A stretch of DNA of 47,016 bases, taken from assembly GCF_022513585.1 (NCBI RefSeq), contig NZ_JAKWBF010000040.1, positions 1-47,016 on the forward strand. The letters run 5' to 3'. A program made the position numbers and the translations under genes. Below, one piece after another: positions 1 to 7,966 of the stretch. Every line of letters starts with the position of its first letter. Position 1 is the stretch's first letter. The notes beneath the pieces were generated by a model. That model did not search any database. It saw nothing but the letters and a program-made list of their open reading frames with translations, and had not been told where the DNA came from. The DNA comes from Gordonia gummivorans (lineage in GTDB: Bacteria; Actinomycetota; Actinomycetes; Mycobacteriales; Mycobacteriaceae).

Positions 1-60
1 AAATTCTCGCGGACGACTATGAAACCCGCGGAAGAAACCCTTCCCCTAGATTTTGCGGGC
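1..60 (+). repeat. Three-hairpin dispersed element, copy A (cut by window edge)
   Basis: This is the right-hand part of the element described at 10432-10539. It has the TCTCGCGGACGACT core at 5-18, then a GGAAGAAACCCTTCCCCTA hairpin at 30-48 and the tail AGATTTTGCGGGC at 48-60. The tail is identical to that of copy C at 20431-20443. The left half lies outside the window. It sits next to the 3' end of the minus-strand thioesterase gene. Confidence 0.85.
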
Positions 61-109
61 AGGACGCTGGCTCATTTCCGCAGGTCAACGAGGGCGGCGG
101 AACCGACAA

Positions 110-658
110 CTACGGCCGCGACATCCGATCCTTCAAATCGTCGTCCATCTGGCTCTTGTGGACGTGATCGGCGAAGTGTTCGCGGGCGTTGATGGCCACG
201 AACATCGCCTTCCCGTACGCGACGGGACGGTCGGGGTCACCGAGGTGCGCGATGCCCTCGGCGTACACCTTGCGGCGCTGACGGCCGAGCAGTGTTGCCT
301 CGACGGTCAGCGTCGACCCCACCGGGATCGGTGCGCGGAAGTTCACCTCGAGGTGCGCGGTCACCGTCGCAGGGTCCACCAGCATCGGCACCTTCACCAT
401 CACCTCGTCGAATGCACTGCTCACCAGTCCGCCGTGCATGATGCCGGGACCGCCTTCCATCCACGGCTCGACGTGCATCGACGCCGACGCCGTGAAACCC
501 TCGCCGGCACGGACGTCGAGGTGCAGTCCCCGCGGCGAATCCGGTCCGCAGCCGAAGCACGCGGGGTTGTGGCGGCCGATCGATTCGCCCGGCGAAACGG
601 CCTTCGGGTGGCGCTCGAGGGGTTCCAGGTCGGCAGGCACCACGAATGGAGTGTTCAC
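110..658 (-). CDS. PaaI-type hotdog-fold acyl-CoA thioesterase
   Basis: The 182-residue protein resembles the PaaI/4HBT hotdog thioesterases, which hydrolyse acyl-CoA thioesters. Visible marks are the N-terminal segment HNPACFGCG, the core stretch GGPGIMHGGLVSSAFDEVM, in which HGG is the usual hotdog helix start, and a C-terminal strand pattern with NFRAPIPVGS. The substrate cannot be told from sequence. The chosen start is a GTG at 658, eight bases after a TAGGGT -10 box at 672-667, which suggests a leaderless transcript. An in-frame ATG at 688 would add ten residues and is the alternative. It is divergent from disA. No membrane or signal segment is seen. Confidence 0.8.
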   Translation of the reverse strand: MNTPFVVPADLEPLERHPKAVSPGESIGRHNPACFGCGPDSPRGLHLDVRAGEGFTASASMHVEPWMEGGPGIMHGGLVSSAFDEVMVKVPMLVDPATVTAHLEVNFRAPIPVGSTLTVEATLLGRQRRKVYAEGIAHLGDPDRPVAYGKAMFVAINAREHFADHVHKSQMDDDLKDRMSRP

Positions 659-729
659 GTCCCGATACCCTAGTGCGGTAACTCGCATCGACACACGGCG
701 GTTCGCCGACGAGTAGACAGGGACGACGC

Positions 730-1812
730 ATGCCGGAGTTCGCCAAATCCGAGCTGGCCCGGGAGACACTGGCCCGGGTGGCGCCGGGCACCGGCCTGCG
801 CGACGGCCTCGAACGCATCCTGCGTGGCGGTACCGGCGCGCTGATCGTGCTCGGCCACGATTCCGACGTCGAGAAGATCTGCGACGGCGGATTCCACCTC
901 GACGTGGAGTTCGCCCCCACCCGGCTGCGCGAGCTCGCGAAAATGGATGGCGCCGTTGTGCTCTCGACCGACGGCAAGCGCATCGTCCGGGCCAACGTGC
1001 AGCTGGTCCCCGACCCGTCGATCCCGACCGAGGAGTCCGGAACGCGGCATCGGGCGGCCGAGCGCACCGCGATCCAGACCGGGCATCCGGTGATCTCGGT
1101 GAGCGCGTCGATGTCGATCGTGTCGGTGTACGTCGACGGCGCTCGACGCGTGGTGGAGAGCCCGGACCCCATCCTGTCCCGCGCGAATGTCGCACTGGCC
1201 ACCCTCGAGCGGTACAAGACCCGCCTCGACGAGGTGATCTCGGCGTTGTCGCGCGCGGAGATCGAAGACTACGTGCTGCTGCGCGACGCCATGTCGACCG
1301 CCCAGCGCATGGAGATGGTGCGTCGGGTGTCGGTGGAGATCGACGAGTACGTCCTCGAACTGGGCGTCAACGGGCGGCAGGTAAGCCTGCAGCTCGAGGA
1401 ACTGATCTCCGACAACGACACCATGCGCGAACTGCTGGTCCGCGACTATTACGCGAGCCCCGAGCCGGCGACCACCGAGGAGGTGCGACAGTCCCTGGAG
1501 ATCGTGGAGAACCTCAGCGACACCGATCTGCTGGACCTCACGCTGCTGGCGGGCGCGTTCGGCTATCCGACCACGATCGACGCGCAGGACACCGCGATGA
1601 GCCCGCGCGGCTACCGGATGCTCGCGCGCATCTCGCGACTGCAGTTCGCCCACATCGACCGTCTGGTCCGGAGCTTCGGCACCCTGCAGACGCTACTGGC
1701 ATCGAGTGCGGCCGACCTGCAGGCGGTGGAAGGCATCGGCAGCATCTGGGCCCGCCACATCCGCGAGGGACTGTCGCGTCTGGCCGAGACCAGCATCGAA
1801 CGCTACGACTAG
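730..1812 (+). CDS. disA: Diadenylate cyclase / DNA-integrity scanning protein DisA
   Basis: DisA joins two ATP into cyclic di-AMP in the cytosol and scans branched DNA. The 360-residue length is normal. The N-terminal cyclase domain (about 1-150) has the DGA motif at 73-75 and the GTRHR motif at 104-108, both of which contact ATP. A helical linker follows, and the C-terminal helix-hairpin-helix DNA-binding domain ends in AVEGIGSIWARHIREGL. An AGGGA ribosome site lies six to seven bases before the ATG. The downstream order (membrane protein, carbonic anhydrase, mutY) matches the mycobacterial disA region. A thioesterase lies divergently upstream, so radA is not immediately adjacent. Confidence 0.97.
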   Translation: MPEFAKSELARETLARVAPGTGLRDGLERILRGGTGALIVLGHDSDVEKICDGGFHLDVEFAPTRLRELAKMDGAVVLSTDGKRIVRANVQLVPDPSIPTEESGTRHRAAERTAIQTGHPVISVSASMSIVSVYVDGARRVVESPDPILSRANVALATLERYKTRLDEVISALSRAEIEDYVLLRDAMSTAQRMEMVRRVSVEIDEYVLELGVNGRQVSLQLEELISDNDTMRELLVRDYYASPEPATTEEVRQSLEIVENLSDTDLLDLTLLAGAFGYPTTIDAQDTAMSPRGYRMLARISRLQFAHIDRLVRSFGTLQTLLASSAADLQAVEGIGSIWARHIREGLSRLAETSIERYD

Positions 1813-1849
1813 ATCAGGCGCCGGGAGCGTAGCGAGCGGGCCGGATGAA

Positions 1850-2608
1850 TCAGGGCTGCTGCGCCGGCGCGACCACGTTGAAGGTCTGCGGGAAGGACTC
1901 CCGTTCACCGATCTTGCCGACCGCCTTGTACGCGCCGACCGGGATCTGCACCCGGGGCTTGTCACATCCGGGGTTGCTGGTGGTGCCCGACCACACGATG
2001 GTGTCGCGGACCTGCTGGCCCGGCTGAAGCAGCTGGTTGTTCACCGTCTGCAGCGGCGAGCAATCGCGAGCGGTCCAGAGCGTGCGCGTGCCGTCGAGTG
2101 TCCGGACGACGACGTTCTGCGATGCCTTGCCGACGTCTCGCGTGCATGCCGCCACACCGGCGTTGGTGGTCACCAGCGTGAACACCGGACGCTGCCCGAC
2201 GGTGTAGGTGGGCTTGTCCATCAGCAGCACCACCGAGATGCTCTCGTCGGGGCACAGGCCACCGACGGGCGCCGGTCCTGCCGGACCGGTGGTGGGCACC
2301 GCGGCGGTCGACGAGCCAGGTGTCGGCGGTGTTGTCGTCGTGCCCGCGGGATTCCCGCCGTTCGGAGCCGGGCCGCCCGGCCCACCGGGGTTCTGCGAAC
2401 TGGGTTCCGAGGGAACGACCGGCGGTGTGGTGGCGGCCGCAGACGACAGCGGCGCGTTTGCGGCGGTGTTCTTCGCCGCGTCGTTGCCGGACGTCATCCA
2501 GACGATGAGACCGACCACCACGGCGAGCACCACGAGACCACCACCGGCAGCGACGACACGTCGGCGCCAGTAGATCTCCGGTGGCAGTGGGCCCTGGGGT
2601 TCGATCAC
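1850..2608 (-). CDS. Membrane-anchored protein with Pro/Thr-rich stalk (Rv3587c-like)
   Basis: This 252-residue protein has a short cytosolic N-terminus and one transmembrane helix at about 19-38. A Ser/Ala/Pro/Thr/Gly-rich linker runs to about 120. A compact extracytoplasmic domain follows, with several cysteines and an Ig-like strand pattern. Position between disA and the carbonic anhydrase equals Rv3587c of M. tuberculosis, whose function is unknown to me. The GTG start at 2608 is supported by a TAGCGT -10 box (2621-2616) seven bases upstream, so the mRNA is probably leaderless. It is convergent with disA, with a 37-bp gap between them. No function is claimed beyond an exported, anchored domain. 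Confidence 0.85.
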   Translation of the reverse strand: MIEPQGPLPPEIYWRRRVVAAGGGLVVLAVVVGLIVWMTSGNDAAKNTAANAPLSSAAATTPPVVPSEPSSQNPGGPGGPAPNGGNPAGTTTTPPTPGSSTAAVPTTGPAGPAPVGGLCPDESISVVLLMDKPTYTVGQRPVFTLVTTNAGVAACTRDVGKASQNVVVRTLDGTRTLWTARDCSPLQTVNNQLLQPGQQVRDTIVWSGTTSNPGCDKPRVQIPVGAYKAVGKIGERESFPQTFNVVAPAQQP

Positions 2609-2615
2609 GAAAACA

Positions 2616-2621
2616 ACGCTA
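2616..2621 (-). promoter_or_regulatory. -10 box TAGCGT of a leaderless promoter
   Basis: TAGCGT on the minus strand fits TANNNT and lies seven bases before the GTG start at 2608. It decides that start. Confidence 0.6.
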
Positions 2622-2736
2622 ACGGCCGATTCGGACGTTTCGGCCGATCAAGGTCGGCGTGTCGCTCACAGAAAGCGTCACCGATGGCGCAAAGTCTAGA
2701 GTTCAGGTCCAGACATGCGTCGGTATCGGCCTTCGA

Positions 2737-3390
2737 TCAGGCCGACTCCACCTGGCGCAGGACACCTACGGTGGTCTCGCCGATGTCGCCGTAGGCGCCG
2801 CGCAGTTGCACCTGGCCATCACTCAGCTGATAGGTGAGCCCGACGATCGCCAGCTTGCCCGTCGCAACGCGGTCCGCGATGATCCGGCTGCGCTGCATCA
2901 GCAGTTGCCCGGTCTCCACCACGTGCCGCGCTTCGAACTCGTCGACCCGGGTCAGACCTTCGCTGCGACCGGCGAGGATGCTCGGCGTCACTCGCTCGAC
3001 GACGTCCCGGATGTAGCCGCCGGGAATCTGCAGTTCGTCGAGAGCGTCGAGGGTCGCCTTGACCGCACCGCAGCTGTCGTGGCCGAGGATCACGATGAGC
3101 GGCACCTCGAGCACTTCGGCGGCGTATTCGATGGACCCGAGCACGGCCGAGTCCATCACGTGACCGGCGGTACGTACGACGAACATGTCGCCGAGACCCT
3201 GGTCGAAGATGATCTCCGCGGCGAGCCGGGAGTCGGCGCAGCCGAACAGCACCGATTTGGGGTGCTGGCCCGCCGCGAGTCGGGCGCGGTCCTCGATACC
3301 CTGGCTGGGATGCTGAGAATCCCCCGCCACAAAACGGTCATTACCTTCGCGCAAGATGCGCCACGCCTGTCGCGGTGTAACTCCAGCCAT
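2737..3390 (-). CDS. canB: Beta-class carbonic anhydrase
   Basis: This enzyme interconverts carbon dioxide and bicarbonate in the cytosol. The 217-residue protein shows the beta-class zinc site: C51, D53 and R55 in GCADSR, then H104 and C107 in GHDSCG. The family length is normal. The start is the ATG at 3390, giving MAGVTPRQAW. Its start codon shares two bases with that of the divergent mutY, so any promoter must lie inside mutY; a CAGACT box sits seven bases upstream. The position matches Rv3588c of M. tuberculosis. A longer reading frame into mutY exists but lacks family similarity. Confidence 0.95.
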   Translation of the reverse strand: MAGVTPRQAWRILREGNDRFVAGDSQHPSQGIEDRARLAAGQHPKSVLFGCADSRLAAEIIFDQGLGDMFVVRTAGHVMDSAVLGSIEYAAEVLEVPLIVILGHDSCGAVKATLDALDELQIPGGYIRDVVERVTPSILAGRSEGLTRVDEFEARHVVETGQLLMQRSRIIADRVATGKLAIVGLTYQLSDGQVQLRGAYGDIGETTVGVLRQVESA

Positions 3391-4291
3391 GAGCAATAGT
3401 CTGCCATCTGCCGCGGTTCTCGGCTGGTTCGACCTCAACGAACGTGATCTGCCGTGGCGCGACCCCGACTGCACGGCGTGGCACATCCTGATCAGCGAGA
3501 TCATGCTGCAACAGACCCCGGTGTCGCGGGTGATCGAGCCGTGGCGCGATTGGGTACGCCGCTGGCCGGTCCCGTCGGCCATGGCGGCCGCGCCCGCCGG
3601 CGAAGTCCTGCGCGCGTGGGGCAAACTCGGCTACCCACGACGCGCACTGCGCCTCCACGAGTGCTCGAAAGTGCTTGCCCGCGAACACGACGACCGGGTT
3701 CCGGCCGACGTCGAGACGATGCTGACGCTGCCCGGGATCGGTGACTACACCGCCCGTGCGGTGGCCTGCTTCGCGTTCGGGCAGGCAGTTCCGGTGGTGG
3801 ACACCAATGTCCGTCGGGTGATCGCCCGCGCCGAGCACGGCCGTGAGCATCCGGGCAATCCTGCCCGCGCCGATCTCGCCGACGCCGACGCGCTCCTCCC
3901 GCGAGCCGACGACGGGTCGTATGCACAGTCGGCGCCGCGCTTCTCGGCCGCGCTGATGGAACTTGGGGCGCTCGTGTGCACGGCGCGCAACCCCCGATGC
4001 GATCGGTGCCCGATCCCCGACTGCCTCTGGGTGCGCCGCGGACGCCCCGCCCACACCGGGCCGCCGCGCAAGACGCAGAAGTTCGCCGGGACCGATCGTC
4101 AGGTGCGCGGGCTGCTCCTCGACGTCTTGCGCGGCACCGAGGATCCCGTCGAACGTGCGCGACTGGACCTGGCGTGGACGTCGGACACAGCGCAGCGCGA
4201 TCGCGCGCTCGACTCCCTCCTCGTCGACGGTCTCGTCGAACTCACCGACGACGGGCGCTACTGCCTGGCAGGCGAATCCGGCACCCTCTGA
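3389..4291 (+). CDS. mutY: Adenine DNA glycosylase MutY
   Basis: MutY removes adenine mispaired with 8-oxoguanine in base excision repair. The 300-residue protein has the catalytic Glu in SEIMLQQT, the helix-hairpin-helix LPGIGDYTA, the catalytic Asp in VVDTNVRRV, and a 4Fe-4S cluster motif with C-x6-C-x2-C-x5-C spacing near the C-terminus (CTARNPRCDRCPIPDC). Instead of the NUDIX-like 8-oxoG recognition domain of E. coli MutY, the last 75 residues look like a small winged helix, as I recall for the mycobacterial protein. The ATG at 3389 overlaps the start codon of the divergent carbonic anhydrase gene by two bases. Confidence 0.96.
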   Translation: MSNSLPSAAVLGWFDLNERDLPWRDPDCTAWHILISEIMLQQTPVSRVIEPWRDWVRRWPVPSAMAAAPAGEVLRAWGKLGYPRRALRLHECSKVLAREHDDRVPADVETMLTLPGIGDYTARAVACFAFGQAVPVVDTNVRRVIARAEHGREHPGNPARADLADADALLPRADDGSYAQSAPRFSAALMELGALVCTARNPRCDRCPIPDCLWVRRGRPAHTGPPRKTQKFAGTDRQVRGLLLDVLRGTEDPVERARLDLAWTSDTAQRDRALDSLLVDGLVELTDDGRYCLAGESGTL

Positions 4292-4393
4292 CCCCCCGTT
4301 CTGTGCCTCGGTACCTACACGACACGCGGGCTTACATGTGTCGTCCGTTTGATACCTCCCGCATCGGCGCAAACGTTGCTAATGTCCCGAGCC

Positions 4394-5380
4394 ATGACGC
4401 AGCCGCCTTACCCACCTGAACCCAATCCCGCGTCCGGTGGGCAGCAGCCCGGCCAGACTCCGCCGCCCGACTACGGTCAGACACCGCAGTACGGTCAAAC
4501 ACCGCCACCGCCCCCACCACCCGGACCCCAGTACGGGCAGACACCCCCGCCGCAACCGCAATACGGCCAGGCTCCGCCGCCTCCGCCGCCGCCCGGACCC
4601 CAGTACGGTCAGCCGCAGGGTGGTTACCCCGGCGGGCCGCCGCCGGCCGGCCAGTTCGGCACCGACCCCACCAAGGTCGACGTCGGCGAGGCCTTCAGCT
4701 GGGCGTGGGGGAAATTCAAGAACAATGTCGGCGCCATGATCCTGCCGGGTGTCATCGCGTTCGCGCTCATCCTGATCGTCACCCTGCTCGCAGTGTTCGC
4801 CACGGCGATCTTCGGAACCACCGAGACCCACACATCGGACTACGGCAGCGGCTACACCTACAGCTACGAGACCACCACCATCGGCGGCGGCGGCCTGTTC
4901 CTGATGTTCCTGCTGTATCTGGTGCTGCTCGTCGGCATCTTCTACATCCAGATCAGCATCATCTCGGGAGCACTGCGCGTCGCGAACGGTGAACCCGTCA
5001 CGTCCGCGTCGTTCCTGAAGCCGACGCGCTTCGGGCCGACGATCCTCACCGCGATCCTGGTCGGCATCATCACCTCGATCGGCCTGGTGCTGTGCGTCAT
5101 CCCGGGCCTGATCGCCATCTTCCTGCTGCAGTTCTCGATCGTCGCGACGATCGACAAGCAGCTCTCGCCGGTCGATGCGATGAAGACGTCGTTCGAACTG
5201 GCGAAGACGAAGGTCGGTGACTCGCTGATCGCACTTCTCGTCGCCTACGCGATCAACCTGGTCGGCGCGATCGTCTGCTACATCGGCCTCATCGTCTCGG
5301 CTCCGTTGGCACAGTTGTTCTACGTGCACTGCTGGCGTCGACTCAACGGTGCGCCCATCGCGCCCCCAGATCCCGCCTGA
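4394..5380 (+). CDS. Proline-rich YGQ-repeat multipass membrane protein
   Basis: The first 90 or so residues are low complexity, with repeated YGQTPPPPPPPG-like units. The hydrophobic part carries about five or six membrane segments, two of them long stretches around VIAFALILIVTLLAVFATAIF and FLMFLLYLVLLVGIFYIQI. The arrangement resembles DUF975 or the membrane domain of glycerophosphodiesterases, but I cannot assign it. Such Pro-rich cytosolic tails on actinobacterial membrane proteins often bind partners; that is inference. The ATG at 4394 is chosen; an in-frame ATG at 4382 would add MSRA. It follows mutY after 102 bp and is convergent with the hydrolase gene. Confidence 0.8.
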   Translation: MTQPPYPPEPNPASGGQQPGQTPPPDYGQTPQYGQTPPPPPPPGPQYGQTPPPQPQYGQAPPPPPPPGPQYGQPQGGYPGGPPPAGQFGTDPTKVDVGEAFSWAWGKFKNNVGAMILPGVIAFALILIVTLLAVFATAIFGTTETHTSDYGSGYTYSYETTTIGGGGLFLMFLLYLVLLVGIFYIQISIISGALRVANGEPVTSASFLKPTRFGPTILTAILVGIITSIGLVLCVIPGLIAIFLLQFSIVATIDKQLSPVDAMKTSFELAKTKVGDSLIALLVAYAINLVGAIVCYIGLIVSAPLAQLFYVHCWRRLNGAPIAPPDPA

Positions 5381-5396
5381 GATTCCCTGTCCACTC

Positions 5397-5426
5397 GAGG
5401 CCGGCCCGCATCAGCGGGTCGGCCTC
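5397..5426. terminator. GC-rich hairpin between convergent genes
   Basis: Thirteen-base arms, GAGGCCGGCCCGC and GCGGGTCGGCCTC, flank an ATCA loop with one G-T pair. It sits 16 bp after the membrane protein gene and 20 bp from the hydrolase stop, so it can serve both strands. Confidence 0.75.
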
Positions 5427-5445
5427 TCTGTTATCTGACCTCTGC

Positions 5446-6282
5446 TTATCTGCTGAGGTCCAGCCCGGACAGAAACGCCTCCACCGCACCGCGATACACC
5501 TCTGGGGCGTCGTCGTGGACCAGGTGACCGGCACCGGGTACCCGCAGATACGACGCCCGGTCGCGGACCGCGCACATCTTGCGCATCTGCCCGGGCGGCG
5601 TGACGGTGTGTTCGGCTTCGATCACCAACGCAGGCACCGACGAGGCCGACCACTGCGCCCAGAAGTCGCGGCCGCCCCACTCCTCGGCGATCGCCGCCCA
5701 CACCGGGATCTGGCCGTGCAGCCGACCGTCGTCGAACGCCTCGTAGAAGTAGCGGCCCGCCACCGGCCCGAACATCTCCTGCGCCGCATCGACGGAAGCG
5801 AAACGGTCGGGCCAACTCTCGAACCACGGCGTCCAGCTGGTGGTTGTGCGACCGCGGAAATCGGGTGCCATGTCCTCGACCACCAGCGCCGACACCAGCT
5901 CCGGGTAGGCAGCGGCGGCACACCAGGCGTGCAGTGCACCCATCGAGTGCCCGACGAGCACCGCCGGACCGAGGTCGATCCAGGTGAGGATCTCGGCGAG
6001 ATCGGCGACAAACCGTTCGGTGGCGAGTTCGGCGGGGTCGTCCGGGATTTCGACGTCGGCACCGGTATGGAACGCGGCGTCGAAGGTGAATACCCGCCCG
6101 TATCGGCGCAGCCACGGGACCTGCCGGCGCCACGTCCGACCGCGCCCCATCAGGCCGTGCAGCAACACGATCGGCCCGACCCCGGTGTCGATGACGGCGC
6201 CGCTCGCGTCGTGGATCGGCAGCGGTCCGCCATGATCTCGCAGGCCGAGGTCGACGAACTCCGACGCCCGACGAATTGTCAC
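5446..6282 (-). CDS. Alpha/beta-fold hydrolase (Rv3591c-like)
   Basis: The 278-residue protein has the alpha/beta-hydrolase oxyanion region LLHGLMGRGRTW, the nucleophile elbow GHSMG with the catalytic serine, and a late catalytic histidine in GAGHLVHDDAP. The substrate is unknown. The GTG at 6282 is preferred because a TAGGGT -10 box (6295-6290) lies seven bases upstream, which indicates a leaderless mRNA. The ATG at 6312 (MSTGC...) would place that -10 inside the gene. It is divergent from mhuD, as in the M. tuberculosis Rv3591c-Rv3592 pair. Confidence 0.88.
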   Translation of the reverse strand: MTIRRASEFVDLGLRDHGGPLPIHDASGAVIDTGVGPIVLLHGLMGRGRTWRRQVPWLRRYGRVFTFDAAFHTGADVEIPDDPAELATERFVADLAEILTWIDLGPAVLVGHSMGALHAWCAAAAYPELVSALVVEDMAPDFRGRTTTSWTPWFESWPDRFASVDAAQEMFGPVAGRYFYEAFDDGRLHGQIPVWAAIAEEWGGRDFWAQWSASSVPALVIEAEHTVTPPGQMRKMCAVRDRASYLRVPGAGHLVHDDAPEVYRGAVEAFLSGLDLSR

Positions 6283-6289
6283 GGGCAGA

Positions 6290-6295
6290 ACCCTA
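6290..6295 (-). promoter_or_regulatory. -10 box TAGGGT for the hydrolase gene
   Basis: A TANNNT hexamer seven bases before the GTG at 6282. It back-to-backs the mhuD -10 at 6316-6321, so two leaderless promoters share a 45-bp gap. Confidence 0.6.
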
Positions 6296-6315
6296 TTGCA
6301 ACCGGTCGACATCAG

Positions 6316-6321
6316 TAAGCT
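6316..6321 (+). promoter_or_regulatory. -10 box TAAGCT for mhuD
   Basis: TAAGCT followed by six bases and then the ATG at 6328 fits a leaderless promoter. Confidence 0.6.
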
Positions 6322-6327
6322 GGACCC

Positions 6328-6636
6328 ATGGCTGTTGTGAAAATCAATGCGATCTCCGTCCCCGAGGGTGCGGGCCCTGAACTCGAGAAGCGTTTCGCCC
6401 ATCGCGCGCATGCGGTGGACGGCTCCAAGGGCTTCCTGGGCTTTCAGCTGCTCCGTCCGGTCAAGGGCGATGAGCGCTACTTCGTTGTGACGCAATGGGA
6501 ATCCGAGGAGGACTTCCAGGCGTGGGCGTCGGGCCCGGCCCGTGAAGCGCATGCGGGCGAACGCGCAAAGCCGGTCGCGTCGGGGGCCGACCTCCTCGAG
6601 TTCGAGGTCGTGCTCGACGCCCGTCCGAGCTCCTGA
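6328..6636 (+). CDS. mhuD: Heme-degrading monooxygenase MhuD/IsdG family
   Basis: MhuD-type enzymes bind heme and open the porphyrin ring to release iron in the cytosol. The 102-residue ABM-fold protein closely follows the M. tuberculosis MhuD sequence as I recall it. The heme-site residues N7, W66 and H75 are all present, as is R26. In M. tuberculosis MhuD the products are mycobilins rather than biliverdin with CO; whether this one does the same is inferred from the conserved residues. It is transcribed divergently from an alpha/beta hydrolase and followed 32 bp later by the LON-domain gene. I saw no obvious iron box in the 45-bp gap. Confidence 0.95.
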   Translation: MAVVKINAISVPEGAGPELEKRFAHRAHAVDGSKGFLGFQLLRPVKGDERYFVVTQWESEEDFQAWASGPAREAHAGERAKPVASGADLLEFEVVLDARPSS

Positions 6637-6668
6637 CAGACCAATCCGATTCGGCGCTCATCGCGCCG

Positions 6669-7286
6669 ATGTTCCCGCTCGGCACCGCATTGTTGCCGGG
6701 CGAACCACTGCCGCTGCGCATCTTCGAGCCGCGATACCGAACGATGCTCGGCGACTGCCTGGCGGCCGGCGATCCCGCCCGATTCGGCGTCGTGCTGATT
6801 GCGCGGGGGTCGGAGGTCGGCGGCGGTGATGTACGCCACGATGTCGGCACGTTCGCCGAGATCGATTCCGTCGATCGGCTTCCGGACGGCCGGGCGACGC
6901 TCGTGGCCTTCGGCGCACGACGCTTTCGGGTACTGGAGTGGCTGTCCGACGACCCCTACCCGCGCGCCCGTGTGGAGGTTCTCCCCGATTTCGTCTTCGA
7001 CGCGGGGCAGCGGGCGCGTCTCTCCATGCTGGGCATGCGCATCCGTGACCTCGTCGGTGACTTCGCGCGCGCCCGCGGCGTCGATCCGACCCAACTGCAA
7101 GACGTGTTCGGGGGGAACGACGCAGACACCGAACCGGTTGCCACCCTTTACCGCTGGGTCGCCAGTCTGCCGACCGGACCGCTCGACCGTCAGCGGCTGC
7201 TCGAAGCGCGCGACGTGGACGCCGGTCTCGACATACTCGCCGACGCCGCAGACGGTTTCGAGGCGCGCATGGCGTTCGGGTCCTAG
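6669..7286 (+). CDS. LON substrate-binding (LonN) domain protein
   Basis: The 205-residue protein opens with FPLGTALLPGEPLPLRIFEPRYRTM, the signature of the Lon protease N-terminal domain. It contains no AAA+ or Ser-Lys protease part. Stand-alone LonN proteins are common in actinobacteria and are of unknown function; a substrate adaptor role is only an idea. The ATG at 6669 is the first good start. An open frame runs upstream to near the mhuD stop without a convincing start codon. It is convergent with the universal stress protein gene, with only 10 bp between them. Confidence 0.88.
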   Translation: MFPLGTALLPGEPLPLRIFEPRYRTMLGDCLAAGDPARFGVVLIARGSEVGGGDVRHDVGTFAEIDSVDRLPDGRATLVAFGARRFRVLEWLSDDPYPRARVEVLPDFVFDAGQRARLSMLGMRIRDLVGDFARARGVDPTQLQDVFGGNDADTEPVATLYRWVASLPTGPLDRQRLLEARDVDAGLDILADAADGFEARMAFGS

Positions 7287-7296
7287 GCCGACCGCC

Positions 7297-7839
7297 TCAC
7301 GCACGCTCGGGTGCCATCGACACGCGTCCGACGGGCGACCACGTCGACGTCGCTCGACGCGCTCGGGCCGGCTCCACCGGGATGACAAGACCTGATGCGC
7401 TGTCGATGACGACAACATCGACCCCGCTTTGCTTTCCGAGCCGGCGCGCGAGGCGCGACGGGCCGCCGTTTCCACCGAGCACCAGCTGATCTGCGCGCAT
7501 CTCGTCGCAGACATCACGGAGAACGGTGAAGGGGTCGCCCTCCCGGATCACTTCATGGGTGGATACCGGGCCGTGCGCCTGCGCGGCTTCGCGGGCCTCA
7601 CGCTGAATCTCCGTGATCTGCCATGCGTCCGCCAGTTGATGGGCGTCGGCGCCCAAGGCGTCGGCCCACGCGTGTTCCTCGCGTCGGGACCAGGCGCTGC
7701 GCCGGGTGCGTCGCACAGCGCTGACCAGCATCATCTCACCGCGCACACCGGTGACCATCGAGGCATATGCCACCGCATTCGCCGACGCATCGGTACCGCT
7801 GACACCGAGGACGACCCGCGGCACTCGCTCGTTGTTCAT
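7297..7839 (-). CDS. Universal stress protein (UspA family)
   Basis: A 180-residue, single-domain Usp. It begins VVLGVSGTDASANAVAYA, the ATP-site first strand and loop, and ends with the G-x2-G-x9-G-type stretch LVLGGNGGPSRLARRLGKQSGVDVVVID. Usp proteins bind ATP or AMP and modulate stress physiology; no precise role can be given. The ATG at 7839 has an AGGAG ribosome site nine bases upstream, so an 18-residue upstream extension is rejected. It shares a 127-bp AT-rich divergent region with the HxlR regulator gene, which may also control it. Confidence 0.88.
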   Translation of the reverse strand: MNNERVPRVVLGVSGTDASANAVAYASMVTGVRGEMMLVSAVRRTRRSAWSRREEHAWADALGADAHQLADAWQITEIQREAREAAQAHGPVSTHEVIREGDPFTVLRDVCDEMRADQLVLGGNGGPSRLARRLGKQSGVDVVVIDSASGLVIPVEPARARRATSTWSPVGRVSMAPERA

Positions 7840-7917
7840 GGCCGGAACTCCTATCTGACCGGACGGAAAACCACTGCTCATCCATAGGAACATAAGATTT
7901 AGAAGTACTCAAGCATT

Positions 7918-7941
7918 TTTCTGAAGCAATGTGTTCAGAAA
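7918..7941. promoter_or_regulatory. Perfect inverted repeat, likely HxlR operator
   Basis: Arms TTTCTGAA and TTCAGAAA with an eight-base spacer lie in the AT-rich Usp-HxlR gap. The repeat starts 49 bp before the HxlR ATG and overlaps where the -35 should be, which fits autorepression. Confidence 0.65.
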
Positions 7942-7953
7942 TCGATGAATTGG

Positions 7954-7959
7954 TAGACT
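7954..7959 (+). promoter_or_regulatory. -10 box TAGACT for the HxlR gene
   Basis: TAGACT is followed by seven bases and then the ATG at 7967, so the transcript is probably leaderless. Confidence 0.6.
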
Positions 7960-7966
7960 CCGAGGC

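Noticed and set aside
110..1195. Thioesterase frame extended 361 residues upstream
   Set aside because: The extra part is an Arg-rich antisense shadow of disA; homology begins only after residue 170 or so.
5446..6552. Hydrolase starting at 6552
   Set aside because: The extra N-terminus is antisense to mhuD; the leaderless promoter supports the GTG at 6282.
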